DNA of 64,000 nucleotides from Liolophura sinensis (GCF_032854445.1 NC_088301.1:13576281-13640280), one strand, 5' to 3'; shown: positions 50,760 through 62,479, counted from the stretch's first letter. A program made the numbers and translations. Notes: generated from the letters alone by a model not told the origin.

Positions 50760-50960
50760 GACAAATGGAAAGGATAGGGAAAAATAGGACAGGATCCTGG
50801 CGGACAGTATATTATAGGATAGGAGAGAAGAGGATATGGTAGGATGGATAGAGACTTGGATAGTATATGTTGGAAGAATAGGACAATAGGTCAATATGTG
50901 GCAGTAGAATAGGATAGTGTAGAAAAGAATATAAAAGAGGATATGACAGGACACGGTGTA
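50760..50960. repeat. Purine-rich degenerate repeat (aggatag / aggacag)
   Basis: Many aggata, aggaca and aatagga words, with strong A/G bias on the plus strand. The 74-codon minus frame over it is an effect of the repeat. Confidence 0.7.
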
Positions 50961-51054
50961 CAGGATAGGCTCACCTTCGTGCGGCCGCCAGTTCTGTCAT
51001 CGGGGCGAGGAAGGAATGGGACACGGAGCTTTGAAGCATCCTGTCAGGATGGTA

Positions 51055-51185
51055 TAAGTCACGCACACAACGGTAAAGCCTGTGACACACGCACAACAGT
51101 AAAGCCTGCGACACGCACACAACGGTAAAGCCTTTGACACGCAATAAATGGTAAATCCTATGGCACGCACACTAGTGGTAAAAAT
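51055..51185. repeat. Short tandem repeat, unit about 26-28 bp
   Basis: Units around cacaacggtaaagcctgtga. ggtaaagcc-like words start at 51072, 51098, 51123, 51151 and 51176. About four and a half copies. Confidence 0.85.
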
Positions 51186-51189
51186 CTAG

Positions 51190-52285
51190 CCTACGGGATG
51201 CGCTCGAAGAATAAAGCCTACAGCCTTAGACTAAAACTAACAGCGAAGACGAAAAGTCCCTGTCGAAGGACAGCGCTGACTGTGCTCTTCTGTGTCAGGA
51301 TCGCCTTTGTCATGAGACCGCGAGGACGTGGTAAGTATATGTAAACGCACTTGACGTGCAGCGAGTTCCACCCATTGTCTATCTGTCAGCACCAATGCTA
51401 CCTCAGACCCAGGCATGGATTAATTTTAACTCTCAGTCTGTACTTCGCCTGATCGTTTTTCCATACAATCGGATAACAACATCAAACCAGATATGGAATT
51501 AGGTCAAACGTTTCCGTGCTTAACTCGTTTGTTGTTGTGTATTGGCTTTCAGCTAAAGTGATGAGATTTATTCAAATGAGCTGCGCACGAGGTGACAGTC
51601 TGGAGGAGGGTTATGCTGGTACCAAGGCAGTGGCCGTGTTGTTGCTCGCTGCATACAAATGCCATGTCACTGTCATCGATATTTGAGCTCAGCTTGACAG
51701 ATTCTCGAGACCTTATTTCCGTTCTGCTATGGAATCTCTTCGCAAGCCTGTTCAATGGAAGCAAACTCCGGAGGGATCAGATGGCTTATCGCATCAACAA
51801 CGCCATCTGATGGCCGCTTTCACTAACAGCAAATGTACATGCGGTATCAGCGATGGCACGCCACCGGGACGCCACAGTCTCCCCACATGAAATGAAGAGG
51901 CCATTCTTAACCTCACTACGCACGGTGGTCACGGTAACCAACAGTCCTCTCCGACACAGTCCTGACATATTAAATTAATTCTGCTCGAAATGTGTGAATT
52001 CTGCAGATTACAACACCACCATCGACTATCTGTCATCGTTGGGCACGTTCCGAATAATTAGTTCTCCCAGAGACATCCGATAAGCCACATTTACCAGAAG
52101 TGAACACCAAACGTACACGCCTCGATCAAAAACGGCGATTGGTGCATGCCCACATGCCATGATCGACACCCAGTAGTGCTGGAAAGAAAACATTTCTCAA
52201 ATACACAACAAGATGGGCGGTGTTGTACGGTTCCAAGAAAATCGAGCAATAAACAGTGGGCATGGCAATTTTGGGTCTCAATACC
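51190..52285. other. Non-coding stretch
   Basis: Nothing recognised. Frames at 51549-51764 and 52091-52294 have no domain. Confidence 0.5.
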
Positions 52286-52289
52286 ATGC

Positions 52290-52545
52290 CCCATTCGCTC
52301 ATTACCGTGCGGCAGCTGCTCAGTACCGTGCGGCAGTTGCTCAATACACTGCTACAGCAGCTCAGTACGGTGTCACACTCGCTCATTACCGTACGACAGC
52401 TGCTCAGTAAGCCGTACCACAGCTGCTCAGTATTCCGTGCGGCAGTCGCTCAATACCGTGCAACAGCTGCTCAGTACCATCCGGCAGCAGCTGCTCAGTA
52501 TACCGTGCGGCAGCCGCTCAATACACTGCTACAGTAGACGGGTAA
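52290..52545. repeat. Minisatellite, unit about 21 bp (gctcagtaccgtgcggcagct)
   Basis: About eleven imperfect units. Because the unit length is near a multiple of three, all three plus frames stay open (136, 65 and 93 codons), each encoding a short peptide repeat. None has another sign of being a gene. Confidence 0.92.
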
Positions 52546-52559
52546 TGAGCAGCTGACGC

Positions 52560-52880
52560 ACGACAAGGATCAGCCGCCGCACAGCATCGGTACTGCACGA
52601 TGGCCTCACAATACTGTTTGTCCACTGTGCAATACCACACACTCTAAAACTGTATGGTACTGTGGTGTTCCATTTTTGTTCAGTACATCGCACTAAGCTA
52701 ATACAATGTGGGAAAGGTTATGGGGTGTCTCTTCAGCTATAATTAGGCATTACAAATTCACACCACACATCGTTGAAAGTCAGAAAGAAAGCATGTGACA
52801 CTTCCGGCCAATCCCAAACTGAAAGTCGGGAAACTTTATCCGTGGAGAAAGATACAGAATTTTTTTTTGCTTTCGTCTTT
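52560..52880. other. Non-coding spacer
   Basis: Nothing recognised. Confidence 0.5.
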
Positions 52881-52893
52881 TACAGTAATAAGT

Positions 52894-53148
52894 AGGGGGC
52901 CTCCGTGGCGGAGGGTTTAGCACGCCAGCGCGCTGCAGTGACCCAAAAGCCTCTCAACAATTGCGGTCGTTGTGAGTTCAAGTCCAGCTCATGCTGGCTG
53001 CCTCTCCGCCCGTACGTGGGAAGATCTGTCATAAACCTGCTGGTGATCGTGGGCTTCGCCCGGTTTCCTAGCATCATAATGCTGGCCGCCGTCGTATAAA
53101 TGAAAAATTCTTGAGTACGGCATAAAACACCAATGAAATAAATAAGTG
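52894..53148 (+). mobile_element. Family A SINE, full length
   Basis: Head gggggcctccgtggcggagg, box B gagttcaagtcc, tail gagtacggcataaaacacc. It is flanked by identical 11-bp copies of cagtaataagt (52883-52893 and 53149-53159). Confidence 0.94.
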
Positions 53149-53159
53149 CAGTAATAAGT

Positions 53160-53485
53160 GTATGTTAAAACAGAATGAAATTGGACATGGAGAAGAGCTG
53201 TCTTACCTTATCTTGTCTTCTACGCCCCTTGATTTAGAGATATGAACGAGAGTATACCAGAATCAAAGATCGCAAACCATTCTAGGGGTCATATATTCTT
53301 ACAGATATTTGTCTTTATTTTATGGGTATAAATGTAATGGGGATTGCTGTATTTTAAGTTGAAATATGTAAAGTCCCTCGATTGATTTTTGATTCTGCCA
53401 TTGATTTTGATTATGCCTCCTTGTTCTTGACACAAATCAGTAAACAGGTGTCGCTCCTTCAGAATTTGGCTCACATCTAAACTCT
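53160..53485. other. Non-coding spacer
   Basis: Nothing recognised. Confidence 0.5.
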
Positions 53486-53490
53486 TTCCT

Positions 53491-53570
53491 TAACTCTTTT
53501 GTTCTTATAGGTACAAACAGTCCTCCTGTATCATCTGACTGCTGAAAAAAGTTAGGCAACCTTTGCTGAC
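53491..53570 (+). mobile_element. Solo arm of the 4.9-kb palindromic element
   Basis: aactcttttgttcttatagg, then acaaacagtcctcctgtatc and gttaggcaacctttgctgac align with the arms at 4859-4965 and 5098-5206. Only one arm is seen here, and it is followed directly by the 55-bp tandem array. Confidence 0.75.
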
Positions 53571-53589
53571 ATTTATTTAGTTATCATCC

Positions 53590-53815
53590 GTCTGACCTTA
53601 ATCCAAAGGTTCACATTTTACAGTAAATTTAATCACTAACAGATGACTGACCTTAATCCAAAGGTTTACATTTTATAGTAAATTTGATCAATCATAGATC
53701 ACTGACCTTAATCCAAAGGTTCACATTTTATAGTAAATTTGATCAAAAATAGATGACTGACCTTAATCCAAAGGTTCACATTTTATAGTAAATTCGATCA
53801 ATAATAGATGACAGA
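53590..53815. repeat. Tandem array, 55-bp unit, four copies
   Basis: ctgaccttaatccaaaggtt starts at 53592, 53647, 53702 and 53757, exactly 55 bp apart. Units differ at only a few positions, so the array is recently amplified or homogenised. Confidence 0.97.
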
Positions 53816-53819
53816 TACT

Positions 53820-55330
53820 GTTGACAGGATACAGTACCCATGATAAGAGTAGGACGTTTTTTACTTTTCGCGATTGAAACTTTAAACTCCCCAATTGTAT
53901 ACTAAACAACGACCAGTAAGCTAAGAGGTTATCATGAATTATCGCCCCTAGACTGTACGATAGTTGCCACTCGTCGAAGCTGAAGCCTGCAACTTGGCAT
54001 TAGGGAATTGATACTTTGCAATGTCACAAAGAATTGCTTTCGAATACAGATAAATCAGTGTTATGCCTGAAATCTCTGAAAGCGGTTACCATGGTTTCGA
54101 GAATTGAGAGTATGTTCTCAAGCACGGACATCTTGAATGAGAGTACACGTTCATGCGTCGAAGCTGGCATTTGTATACCAGCCGTCAACCAATAAGGAAT
54201 GTTGCAAGCCAATAATCGCAGAACGGAGTATAACACAAACTACCAAAGAACTAAGAAAGTATACAAAGTACGAAAATAGGACAGAATCATGAAAAGGGAA
54301 GCAGTCAACAGTTTTCAATGATGGAAAGACGCAAGGTGTGTTCTAGGCGACTGAGTGAAATCAGTATTCAAATCATGTACCATGCTAGAATATCAGTCGA
54401 TAAAAAATATCTGAAAATATATATAGTGGTTTTTGTGGTTTGTGGTCAGTTTTGTGGTTGAGGGGAAAACGTGATTGGAATAAACCACCGAATTTTGGCT
54501 AAGTACTGACGAACTTTTCTATGACGTACAACCTGAACGCCATGCTGATGGGAGACAACATCGCCTATTTCCACTGAAACGCTTCTAGATACATTATTGG
54601 ACTAATGAAAGAAGGAATGGAGGAATGCATAAATAAAAGAATTAATGAATGAATCGATGACACTGTGCATCTTGTAACTAAATTAATGTATAAATAGATC
54701 ATATTAATAAATCAAAGCCAAAATGTCTTTGATCTGTTCCAAATAACAGCATTTGTCGGACAATCATCGACATAGGAAATAGGACTATATGTATCTGCAC
54801 TTCTACTTCTTCATGTATTCCTTACCTTATTTAGGCAGTAACTAACCACGACCCTAGCCAGAACTTGATTAGCTGCAAAATGTCCAAACCATACCGGAGC
54901 CGGATACAACCCAGCAATTTGTAGCTCGTTTGGAACACTTGAAACAGACCCACAGTCCGTTAACTGGTGGCACGTGACCCAATCGCTGGTGATTTATGAT
55001 GGTAATTGAGCAGAAATACCTTCTGGGCTGGTTTCCGACGGTCAGTATTGGTTGTCTCCCTTCCGCCACTCTTTGACGAAGGTTGGCCGGTCAGTCGCTG
55101 GGAAGGGTACACGTGTGAACATCCAGCACATTGCTATATGCACACTTAATTAGGTCCGCCTTAGAGCTCTAATGGACGCCTGTCTGTCTTCTCTAGGCAG
55201 GTACAAGACAATAACGCCAAAGTCAAGGAATGTTCGGAAAGAGCAAGAGCGTTACGACAAAACGACTCGCTTCCTTAGCTGGAAAAGTACTTTTGCTAAC
55301 ATGTAACTCTGACGTAACTTAGCATTTTCT
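53820..55330. other. Non-coding stretch
   Basis: No supported gene. Frames at 54024-54236 and 54869-55069 (minus) have no motif. Confidence 0.5.
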
Positions 55331-55336
55331 AATACG

Positions 55337-55602
55337 CGTCGTCTCAGTTGGTTAGCGCGCCAGCGCAACGTAATGACGCAGGATCCTCTCACCAATGCGG
55401 TCGTGGTGAGTTCAGGTTCAGCTCATGCTGGCTTCCTCTCTGGCCATACGTGGAAAGGTATGCCAGCTACCTGCGGATGGTCGTGGGTTTCCACCGGGCT
55501 CTGACCGGTTTCCTCCTACTATAATGCTGGCCGCCATCGTATAAGTGAAATATTCTTGAGTACGGCGTAAAACACCAATCAAATAAAAAAATAAATAAAT
55601 AT
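55337..55602 (+). mobile_element. Family A SINE, nearly full length
   Basis: cgtctcagttggttagcgcg head (the first few bases altered), gagttcaggttcagctcatg, body, tail core gagtacggcgtaaaacacc, and an A-rich end. No clear flanking duplication. Confidence 0.92.
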
Positions 55603-55848
55603 ATACGTATATTAATATATTCGATATTAATCGTGCTATTTCTTTAAATAAATGCCACGCCTGCATCCAATGTCACATCTACCGGTAGTTTTACATTGTA
55701 TTGGAGCACTTTACAGCTAAGAGTAATCGGTACCGATACGGTAGCATTTTCACGTTTTTTCATCTCCTTTTTCTGAAAACTGTCACGGTGGAAAATACGT
55801 TTATCTTAGACAAGATAACAAACAACCCATCTGTGCTTTGGGGGATAC

Positions 55849-55943
55849 CATGCCAGCGCGGCGCAATGACCCAGAAGCCTCTCACCAATGAGGTTGCTGT
55901 GCGTTCCTATCCGACCATACGTGGGAGGGCCTATCAGCAGCCC
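55849..55943 (+). mobile_element. Family A SINE head fragment, 3' end missing
   Basis: accatgccagcgcggcgcaa, tgacccagaagcctctcacc and ccatacgtgggagg match the front half of the SINE. The body and tail are absent. A 3'-deleted copy cannot arise from simple reverse-transcription truncation and implies later deletion or rearrangement. Confidence 0.82.
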
Positions 55944-55949
55944 TCGAGA

Positions 55950-56125
55950 AAATTACAAGTCTCACAAATGTTCTCGGCGATTCACGGTGGCAGGATCCGA
56001 TAAGTAGAGAACAGAGTTACAAGAGAAGAGCACAGAGAACAGAAAAAGACAAGAGAACAGTAGAAGTGAGCAACATGGCTAGAGAAGAGATACTTTATAT
56101 AGCACATGTAGAAGAGAGATACATG
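55950..56125. other. Short non-coding spacer
   Basis: agagaacag-like words foreshadow the array to the right. Nothing else. Confidence 0.45.
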
Positions 56126-56129
56126 AGTA

Positions 56130-56470
56130 CAATACATACAATACATATCATGAGTTTCCTGAGCAGAGGTACACGAGGAGACTTACACGAACAGAGGTAC
56201 ACGAGCAGACGTACACGAGCATATACATAGGAGTAGAACAGAGATACAGGAGCAAGCTACAGGGGTAGAGAACCAGGAGTAGAGATACAGGGAGCATACC
56301 ATCAGGAGCTGAGATACAGGGCTAAAGAAACACGAGCAGAACATTAGGAGTAGAGATACAGAAGTATAAATACAGCGGCAGAGCTACAGGAGCAGAGGTA
56401 CAGGAGAAAAACAGGAGAAAAAGATTCGGGGATCAGGCAAAGCTACGAGGGTAACTTTAGGACTATAGGA
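56130..56470. repeat. Purine-rich short tandem repeat, unit about 16-20 bp
   Basis: Units on the pattern gagtagagatacaggagcag, with cacgagcagaggta variants at the left. Degenerate, no significant open frame. Confidence 0.85.
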
Positions 56471-56479
56471 GTAGAACAC

Positions 56480-57640
56480 ATGTGAATAACAACATATTGA
56501 AAAAATTATTCAGGATCAATGAAAACCAACAGATGAAGAAGTGGTACAAGTTTGAGGTAAATTTCTTTCAAAACATATCCTGTTCACAAACCTGCCACAC
56601 AATGTCATTTCAATACCCCCAAATATCCTTGAAAAAAATGAGCAAGGTCAAAAAAGGAGTAGGGCACTTCCCATTGTTTACGTGTACACGTGTCGTAAGA
56701 GTGTTACGCCTGGATACAAGCGTTCAGCACATCTAGGGCGTGTTTCCAAAGAAATCGACAGACGGATGGACGCAAAAATGTCACGACAATATACCTATTG
56801 GTCAATTTTGACCAACAACTGGCTACAGCAAAATTGGTTGGTATTACAAACCAGTAAATCGGTTATATGTATATGTGCCTTTTTGTGAAAGATGATAAAC
56901 ATACTGAATAGTGACAAAATCTGTGTAGGAATATTTATGGAAACAACGGTTAATGTGATTTTCCGATGGTCTGTTAAAGGAGAAGAAAATTTAAATATCA
57001 ATCAAATACCATTGAAAGGAGTATGCATTTCCTCGCAGGTGCATGCCACGAAACGAATTCTAATATGTACCTCAAGTTGATCAATTATACATAATGTCTG
57101 CGCCAAAATCTGCTGTGGGCGACTCCATTTTGCCTAAGAACTAGCACTGAAGTTCGTACATTTCCGGTAGAACTCTTCTTCCCAGAAGGCAGCGAACAGT
57201 ACAGTTCGTTTTCCGCTTGACGATGGGAAAACCGGAATGTTGGACGAAGGTTCCGAGTTTACACGAGCAAGCCGGCAGTTTTAACGACTCTCATTGTCTG
57301 AGAGGCAACACACCCCCGGCATAAATTACATGGTGTTAAAGATGGAGGACGTCATGGACTCAGCAATTTATGACAGCTTTGCCGTTTTCAGGCTTTACGT
57401 GTACGGCGAGGAAAAATCGCAAAATTATGCAGCAGGCACAACCAGATAGAAAAAATGTGCTCTTTTCAACCCATATGGTCATGTTTTTAAGTTTTCTTCT
57501 CCTTTAATGTATCATTTGTTATCTGCTCCTCAAGATAGGAGAAGCACTTGTCGTACACGATAAACCCCCAGTATTAATGTTAACGGACAAGTCCGGTCAA
57601 ATGGTTCTGGTTCTGTTGCGGCCCTAAGTCAAGGTTTGTC
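56480..57640. other. Non-coding stretch
   Basis: No supported gene. The 84-codon frame at 56482-56736 has no recognisable domain. Confidence 0.5.
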
Positions 57641-57649
57641 TGATACCTG

Positions 57650-57735
57650 AGGAATTGCGGTGGTTCACTTGCGGAATTCCGGCGTCGGCTTACTTCCGGA
57701 ATTCCAGCAGTGACTTACTTGCAGTGTACCGGTTT
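57650..57735. repeat. Short tandem repeat, about 30-bp unit
   Basis: Three units containing cttgcggaattcc / cttccggaattcc / cttgcagtgtacc. Confidence 0.75.
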
Positions 57736-57784
57736 ATTCTACACACTATAATAACAGATAACGTTTAACATGTTCAAGGTATGT

Positions 57785-57900
57785 TTATTTTTTAAATACA
57801 CTGATCTATTTTATAAATACATGGATCTATTTTATAAATACATGCATTACTTTATAAATACTGACCTTTATGTTATAAATGCAGTCATTTAATCAATAAA
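57785..57900. repeat. AT-rich short tandem repeat (ttttataaatacatg)
   Basis: About five imperfect units, 20-27 bp, with the core tttataaatacatg. Confidence 0.82.
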
Positions 57901-58060
57901 TTGGATGGGTTTATTGCTTAAATGGAGTGATTTAAAGTTTTGAATGTATTTGCTCAACATTATAAAGCGGTCTTATCAGTTGTTGGACAACCATGTTTAA
58001 GTATGTTACAATTAAACATGAAGCACGTTCATTATCTGTTTCAAAGAGATGGAATGAAGG

Positions 58061-58095
58061 GTAACGGTATTAAACACCAAACCAATAAACAAATA
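58061..58095 (+). mobile_element. SINE tail fragment
   Basis: gtaacggtattaaacaccaa followed by an (aaat)-like tail resembles the family A tail core with substitutions. Confidence 0.5.
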
Positions 58096-58224
58096 CATTT
58101 AATTGGGTCATATGGTCCTGTTCTCTCATTGTGTCCAGTTCCTACGGAAGAAAATTATTGATTGAATTAATTGAATAATTATTCGACTGAATGGAACTTC
58201 AATGACAAATTTAATATCCTTGGG

Positions 58225-58265
58225 TATACGTCGTACAAACACCAATCTAACAAATAAATAAATTA
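58225..58265 (+). mobile_element. SINE tail fragment
   Basis: tacgtcgtacaaacaccaat then ctaacaaataaataaatt. A second decayed tail about 160 bp from the one at 58061. Confidence 0.5.
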
Positions 58266-58269
58266 ACAA

Positions 58270-58950
58270 ATTTATAAATATCGCATTCACATGGTTTTTC
58301 TTTTACACGCGATTGATCTATTTATTAACCAGCCTGTATATGTTTGATTGATCAAACTGGTTGATTAATTTGCAATTTGAAAACAGCTGATCACACTGAT
58401 TGCTTGGTTACTTGGCCCACTATACATGAGCACAGAGCTGTTGCTAAGCGCAGGTTAAACACGAATAAAACCAGTTAAGGAGAAGTCCTGCTGCTGTGAT
58501 AGATTACAATGGGAATTATTTGGGGATTAACTGAAAACAGATCAGTAGGCCGAGGTCGATCGCCCCAAGTCTGCTTCAGTGCGCATGACCGGACATTCCT
58601 GTACAAATCAGATCCCCCCGCACTTTCCCCTACAAGGCACGACCGGAAGTCGATTGTGGGGTACATTACTGAGATCAAGCACTATGTTTTATGAGAGCAA
58701 TAACCTTGCTGATTTATTGGTAACGTGGCGTTATTGCCAGAGTACAAAGATGCCATGCGTAATGGAAGTGAGTCGTCTATAGGAAAGATCCCACTACCAA
58801 TGATACAGTCTTCGCTGATTCGATCTGTGACACTGTAGGAATGAGAAACTGACGGCGGTTTGGCAGAGGAGAACAAAAGAGTATTAGAGTACAGGTGCTG
58901 TTTTTTTTTATATTTCTTCACTTAATTCCCTTGCGTTCCATTTCCACGGC
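58270..58950. other. Non-coding stretch
   Basis: Nothing recognised. Confidence 0.5.
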
Positions 58951-58955
58951 AACGA

Positions 58956-59165
58956 TCAGGTTTATGAGTAAAATACACGAGAATGCGCAGGAAACCAGGT
59001 TTATGGGTAAGAGAAACCAGACAGAGTGCAGAGCAAACTAAGGTAAGGTATAAAAGAAACCAGAGAAAGCGCGGGGAAACCAAATTTATGGGTAAGAGAA
59101 AATAGACAGATAGCAGAGGAAACCAGATTTACTGGGAAGAGAAATAAGACATAGCGCAGACAGAA
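58956..59165. repeat. Degenerate tandem repeat around aaaccaggtttatgggtaag
   Basis: aaaccaggtttatgggtaag at about 58991 recurs as aaaccaaatttatgggtaag near 59077 and aaaccagatttactgggaag near 59129, with shorter partial units between. Purine-rich. Confidence 0.8.
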
Positions 59166-59169
59166 GCAG

Positions 59170-59860
59170 AAGACCCCATTCTCTTTCATAATCTGCTGAT
59201 GTTTCAAAAAGTCATTTAAGTTCTCAGTTAATGGCCCACGAGAAAGGCCATCATGTTAAAAGCTGTGTCATCGGACAATGCACGCGATGTACAGGTGTTC
59301 GACAAATCAGGTGACGTAAAACCGCAGACTACCTTTCATCAAATTTCATTTAAAAAAAAACAAGGAAAAAGAAATACAACACTGAAAAGTGAAATGGCAA
59401 CTGGCAACATCTATCAGGTTATACAGGCCTATGACGTTAACACATTCAGATAAAATAAGAAATAGCAAGGTTTAGATGGCCGAATAGTTTTAGAAGTTTT
59501 GCCAATGTCATCTTATGCCAAGTCTATACACACGGGGCTTTTAATAGCAATGGAGACGTCAGGGCTTTCCATGAATCATTATCAGCCGCTAGATATCATA
59601 TTACTTCATAATAGGTCGAGTAAAACATCTATAAGCCCGATGTGGAGAGACTTTTTATATATGTATTGCTGCGTTCCTTTAAAAGATGTGGAGGAACACC
59701 TGTGCCTTGAGGCCTGGACACCATTCATCCAGCTCAACAATGCCCATTTCCATTTGAACTGTGCCGATTCTCCTGAAAGTCTCACGAAACTAGAACACAA
59801 ATGATTATTCGTGACAAGTGATTATTATCATTGATTATTAACGTTGGAACATGTAATTAT
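59170..59860. other. Non-coding stretch
   Basis: A 101-codon plus-strand frame (59499-59804) is the longest here. It shows no recognisable motif and is left uncalled. Confidence 0.45.
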
Positions 59861-59864
59861 GTAG

Positions 59865-60000
59865 CCAGGGACAGGTTTCATGAAACGCACTTTAGGTTAA
59901 GTAGCCCTTGGCTAAGTGTCCTTCACATCTCTACAACATATGTTGTCTTGGCAGTTAAGGGCTTACTTAGCTAAGTGCACTTTTATGGAACCGGCCCCAG
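59865..60000. mobile_element. Small palindromic MITE-like element (family F)
   Basis: The left arm (acaggtttcatgaaacgcac, tttaggttaagtagccctt) pairs with the right arm, read on the minus strand as ggccggttccataaaagtgc, acttagctaagtaagccctt. A perfect 14-bp palindrome, acaacatatgttgt, sits in the centre. The arms span nearly the whole 136 bp, so the element can fold into one long hairpin. Confidence 0.82.
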
Positions 60001-60004
60001 GTAT

Positions 60005-60190
60005 AGTAAATTTTATTATCGCTTTGAAACTCCAGTTAAAACTGATCCTAACTATTCAGCGTCCATATTCTTGTAGTATTGTTGCTCGATATACCCTGAT
60101 GTTGTGGTCTTACATTTCGTCTAAACCGGAATGAGGCTTCGGATAAATCTGTCTTTAGCTGCGACGTACAGTTCGACAAGTCGCTTTGTA
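60005..60190. other. Short non-coding spacer
   Basis: Nothing recognised. Confidence 0.45.
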
Positions 60191-60195
60191 TGTTC

Positions 60196-60417
60196 GTCAG
60201 TCGGTAGGTCCATCAGTCGGTAGGTTCGCTAGTCGATAGGCCCGACAGTTGGTAGGCCGGGCAGTCGGTAGACCTGGCAGTCGATAGGTCCTGCAGTAGG
60301 TAGGTCCGGCAGTCGATGTGCCCGGCAGTCGGTATGTCCGGCAGTCGGCATAGGCCCGGTAGTCGGTATATCCGGCAGTCGGTAGGCCCGGCAGTCGGTA
60401 TAGATCCGACAGTCAAT
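60196..60417. repeat. Minisatellite, unit about 15-16 bp (cagtcggtaggcccgg)
   Basis: About fourteen units of cagtcggtaggcccgg and variants (cagtcgatgtgcccgg, cagtcggtatgtccgg). The minus-strand frame at 60213-60473 encodes a short Thr-Asp-Cys-type peptide repeat from it and is not a gene. Confidence 0.93.
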
Positions 60418-60424
60418 CTTTTGA

Positions 60425-62320
60425 CAGTGTGTGTTTTAGTATAGGCCATTCGCTTAACGAGGGGCAAATTCAAAACAACGTCGATGTTTTGAGCAAATTC
60501 TCAACTAATGTGAATATGCGTGTGTTAAAGACAAAATAACTTTATAAACAACATGTTAACTATGTAGCCCATGTTGTATTACTACGTTTAATATAATTCT
60601 TCTTAATTAGTTAGTGTCATCTATTTTCGTCTAATGAGACGACGCTACTGAAGAACGTTTATGGCTTCTCTTATTGACTTAAAACAAGGCACTTTTCAGC
60701 TAGTCGTAAACAGGTGCCATATGACAATACCAGTATTTCTTAACTGGCATGTCGTGAACTGCTCATGAACTAAATGTAGTATTACTTATTAATATAAGAC
60801 TGGATCGTCGTCATATGACTGAACAAATCCTAAGTACGACGTGAAACCCGAAGGATACATACATATGATTGGAGGCGAAAACAGAAAGACGATCGTATGA
60901 TATTTTTAGGAAGTATTTAATTCTGTCAGGTTTGTTTTCCAATAGGTATCGCTAATTTATATGGTATAAAAAAAACTTCAGTGTACATTTTTAAAGTTCT
61001 CGACGGTCGCAGTGCGCAGTAATAAGGTCGTTAATCAAATTCGATATGGCTGCCCGCAATGCTGACAATGATCGATCGCCTACTTCCGTTATTTTGCCTC
61101 ATAGATTTTTTCCCTTGCCATATTATCTGGAAAAGAGAATTCTTCAATACTTGAGGCAGAAATGTCATACTATCTCATATCCATCATCCGGACAACTGGT
61201 CAGCTGTAAAAATAGCTGTTGATATAAGACGTAAGTTGACTGAAGAAATCTTGTAACAGATGGGTGCGCAATCTTGAATTAGGCAATACTAAATCTAGAT
61301 AATAATCGACAACTCTATTTGTGCTTATTTGTGCTTATATAGCAAGCGCAACTTCAAAGTGTATTCGCTGATCAGGATTAATTCCAAAATAACTCGTGAC
61401 ACAAATTATATGTTAACATAATTAAACGTGAACCCTCAATTAATTCAGTATGTAATTAAGCCAATACAATATAGAAAATGAATCGACACCCAGAAGGGCT
61501 AGGTAATATATATTCATAGTGTCGAATAAGATTGTAACCTTGGATACATGAATGGTCGCAATCAAAGCCCAACTAGGGTTCATATTTTGATTAACGGTAC
61601 CTTATAAACTAAGATGCAACACGATTTGGATACTGATTTAATTTATTCACCTAGAACGTGCCTAGAAAACTGTTGACTGTTTTTTCTTTGTAAGAATCCG
61701 TCCTGATGTCCTACTTTATACGTTTCCTATAGTTCTTTAGTGGTCTGTGTTGAATGCTGTGTAGGAAAGCATTCTTACGACTATCTACCCGTTGCGTCAT
61801 TTTGGTTGACGGCTGGTATATGAATGTCTGTTTCAACGCCCAGATTCATTTAAGATGACCAGAAAGCTGTAAAAGAGCTACCTTTTGGTGTCGAGGGTTT
61901 ATTGCTATGATGACGTGGAGAACACTACAGTCAACATTCGAGATAGATTCTCGAGAATCCAGAGACGCCAAGATTTCTGCAGATGAGATGTGTCGTGCAA
62001 AAAGAATTACTCTGGTGACTGTTCTACTGTACTATTTTAAATATGCTGCTGGACGAAGAGCGATAGAATGAAAGCTAGCAAAACTGGATGGATAACTTTG
62101 TTGTTTAGCCACAGATCCTTGATGATACATTACAGAAAGAAAATGAGCACCCATCGCTCAATAGAAACGCCTGTTTTCCATAAATTTATGTCTTGCTACT
62201 GCTAATATTTATGTTCCATTGCCTCGCCCTCTCCCCCACCCCCTCTTCAATTGAAACCCGCCGTATTGCCATATAGCCCCGTTTCACTCTGTAGCTCTCC
62301 TTCCATCAGCATACAAAAAC
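60425..62320. other. Non-coding stretch with a SINE tail
   Basis: No supported gene. A family B tail fragment lies at 60804-60860 (tcgtcgtcatatgactgaac ... tacgacgtgaaacccg). Confidence 0.5.
60804..60860 (+). mobile_element. Family B SINE tail fragment
   Basis: Matches the 3' end of 37785-38105: cgtcatatgactgaa-aaatcctaa then tacgacgtgaaaccc. Confidence 0.65.
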
Positions 62321-62323
62321 CAG

Positions 62324-62475
62324 GCTCGGGATCACGAGACGATCTTTGACTGAAGTCAAAATATAAGTCATTAAGCTTGGTATGTTCCATTCCGTTATTT
62401 TACTGTTAATTAGGAAATAATAATTTTAAAGTGATTCGAAATTTTGACTTAAGTCCTATCTATCACACAATCTGT
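62324..62475. mobile_element. Small palindromic MITE-like element (family D), second copy
   Basis: Left end ctcgggatcacgagacgatc followed by tttgactgaagtcaaaat. The right end on the minus strand carries taggacttaagtcaaaat. The inner 15 bp of the arms match closely, the outer parts less so. It is related to 32206-32332 by its left end and by the gacttaagtc segment. Confidence 0.7.
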
Positions 62476-62479
62476 CATG

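Noticed and set aside
52146-52556. 136-codon frame rich in Cys/Ser/Arg repeats
   Set aside because: It is produced by the 21-bp minisatellite. All three frames are equally open.
59499-59804. 101-codon plus-strand frame
   Set aside because: No recognisable domain, no splice-site or repeat-family context. Length is within the chance range for AT-rich DNA of this size.
60213-60473. 86-codon minus-strand frame with Thr-Asp-Cys repeats
   Set aside because: It is produced by the 15-16-bp minisatellite at 60196-60417.
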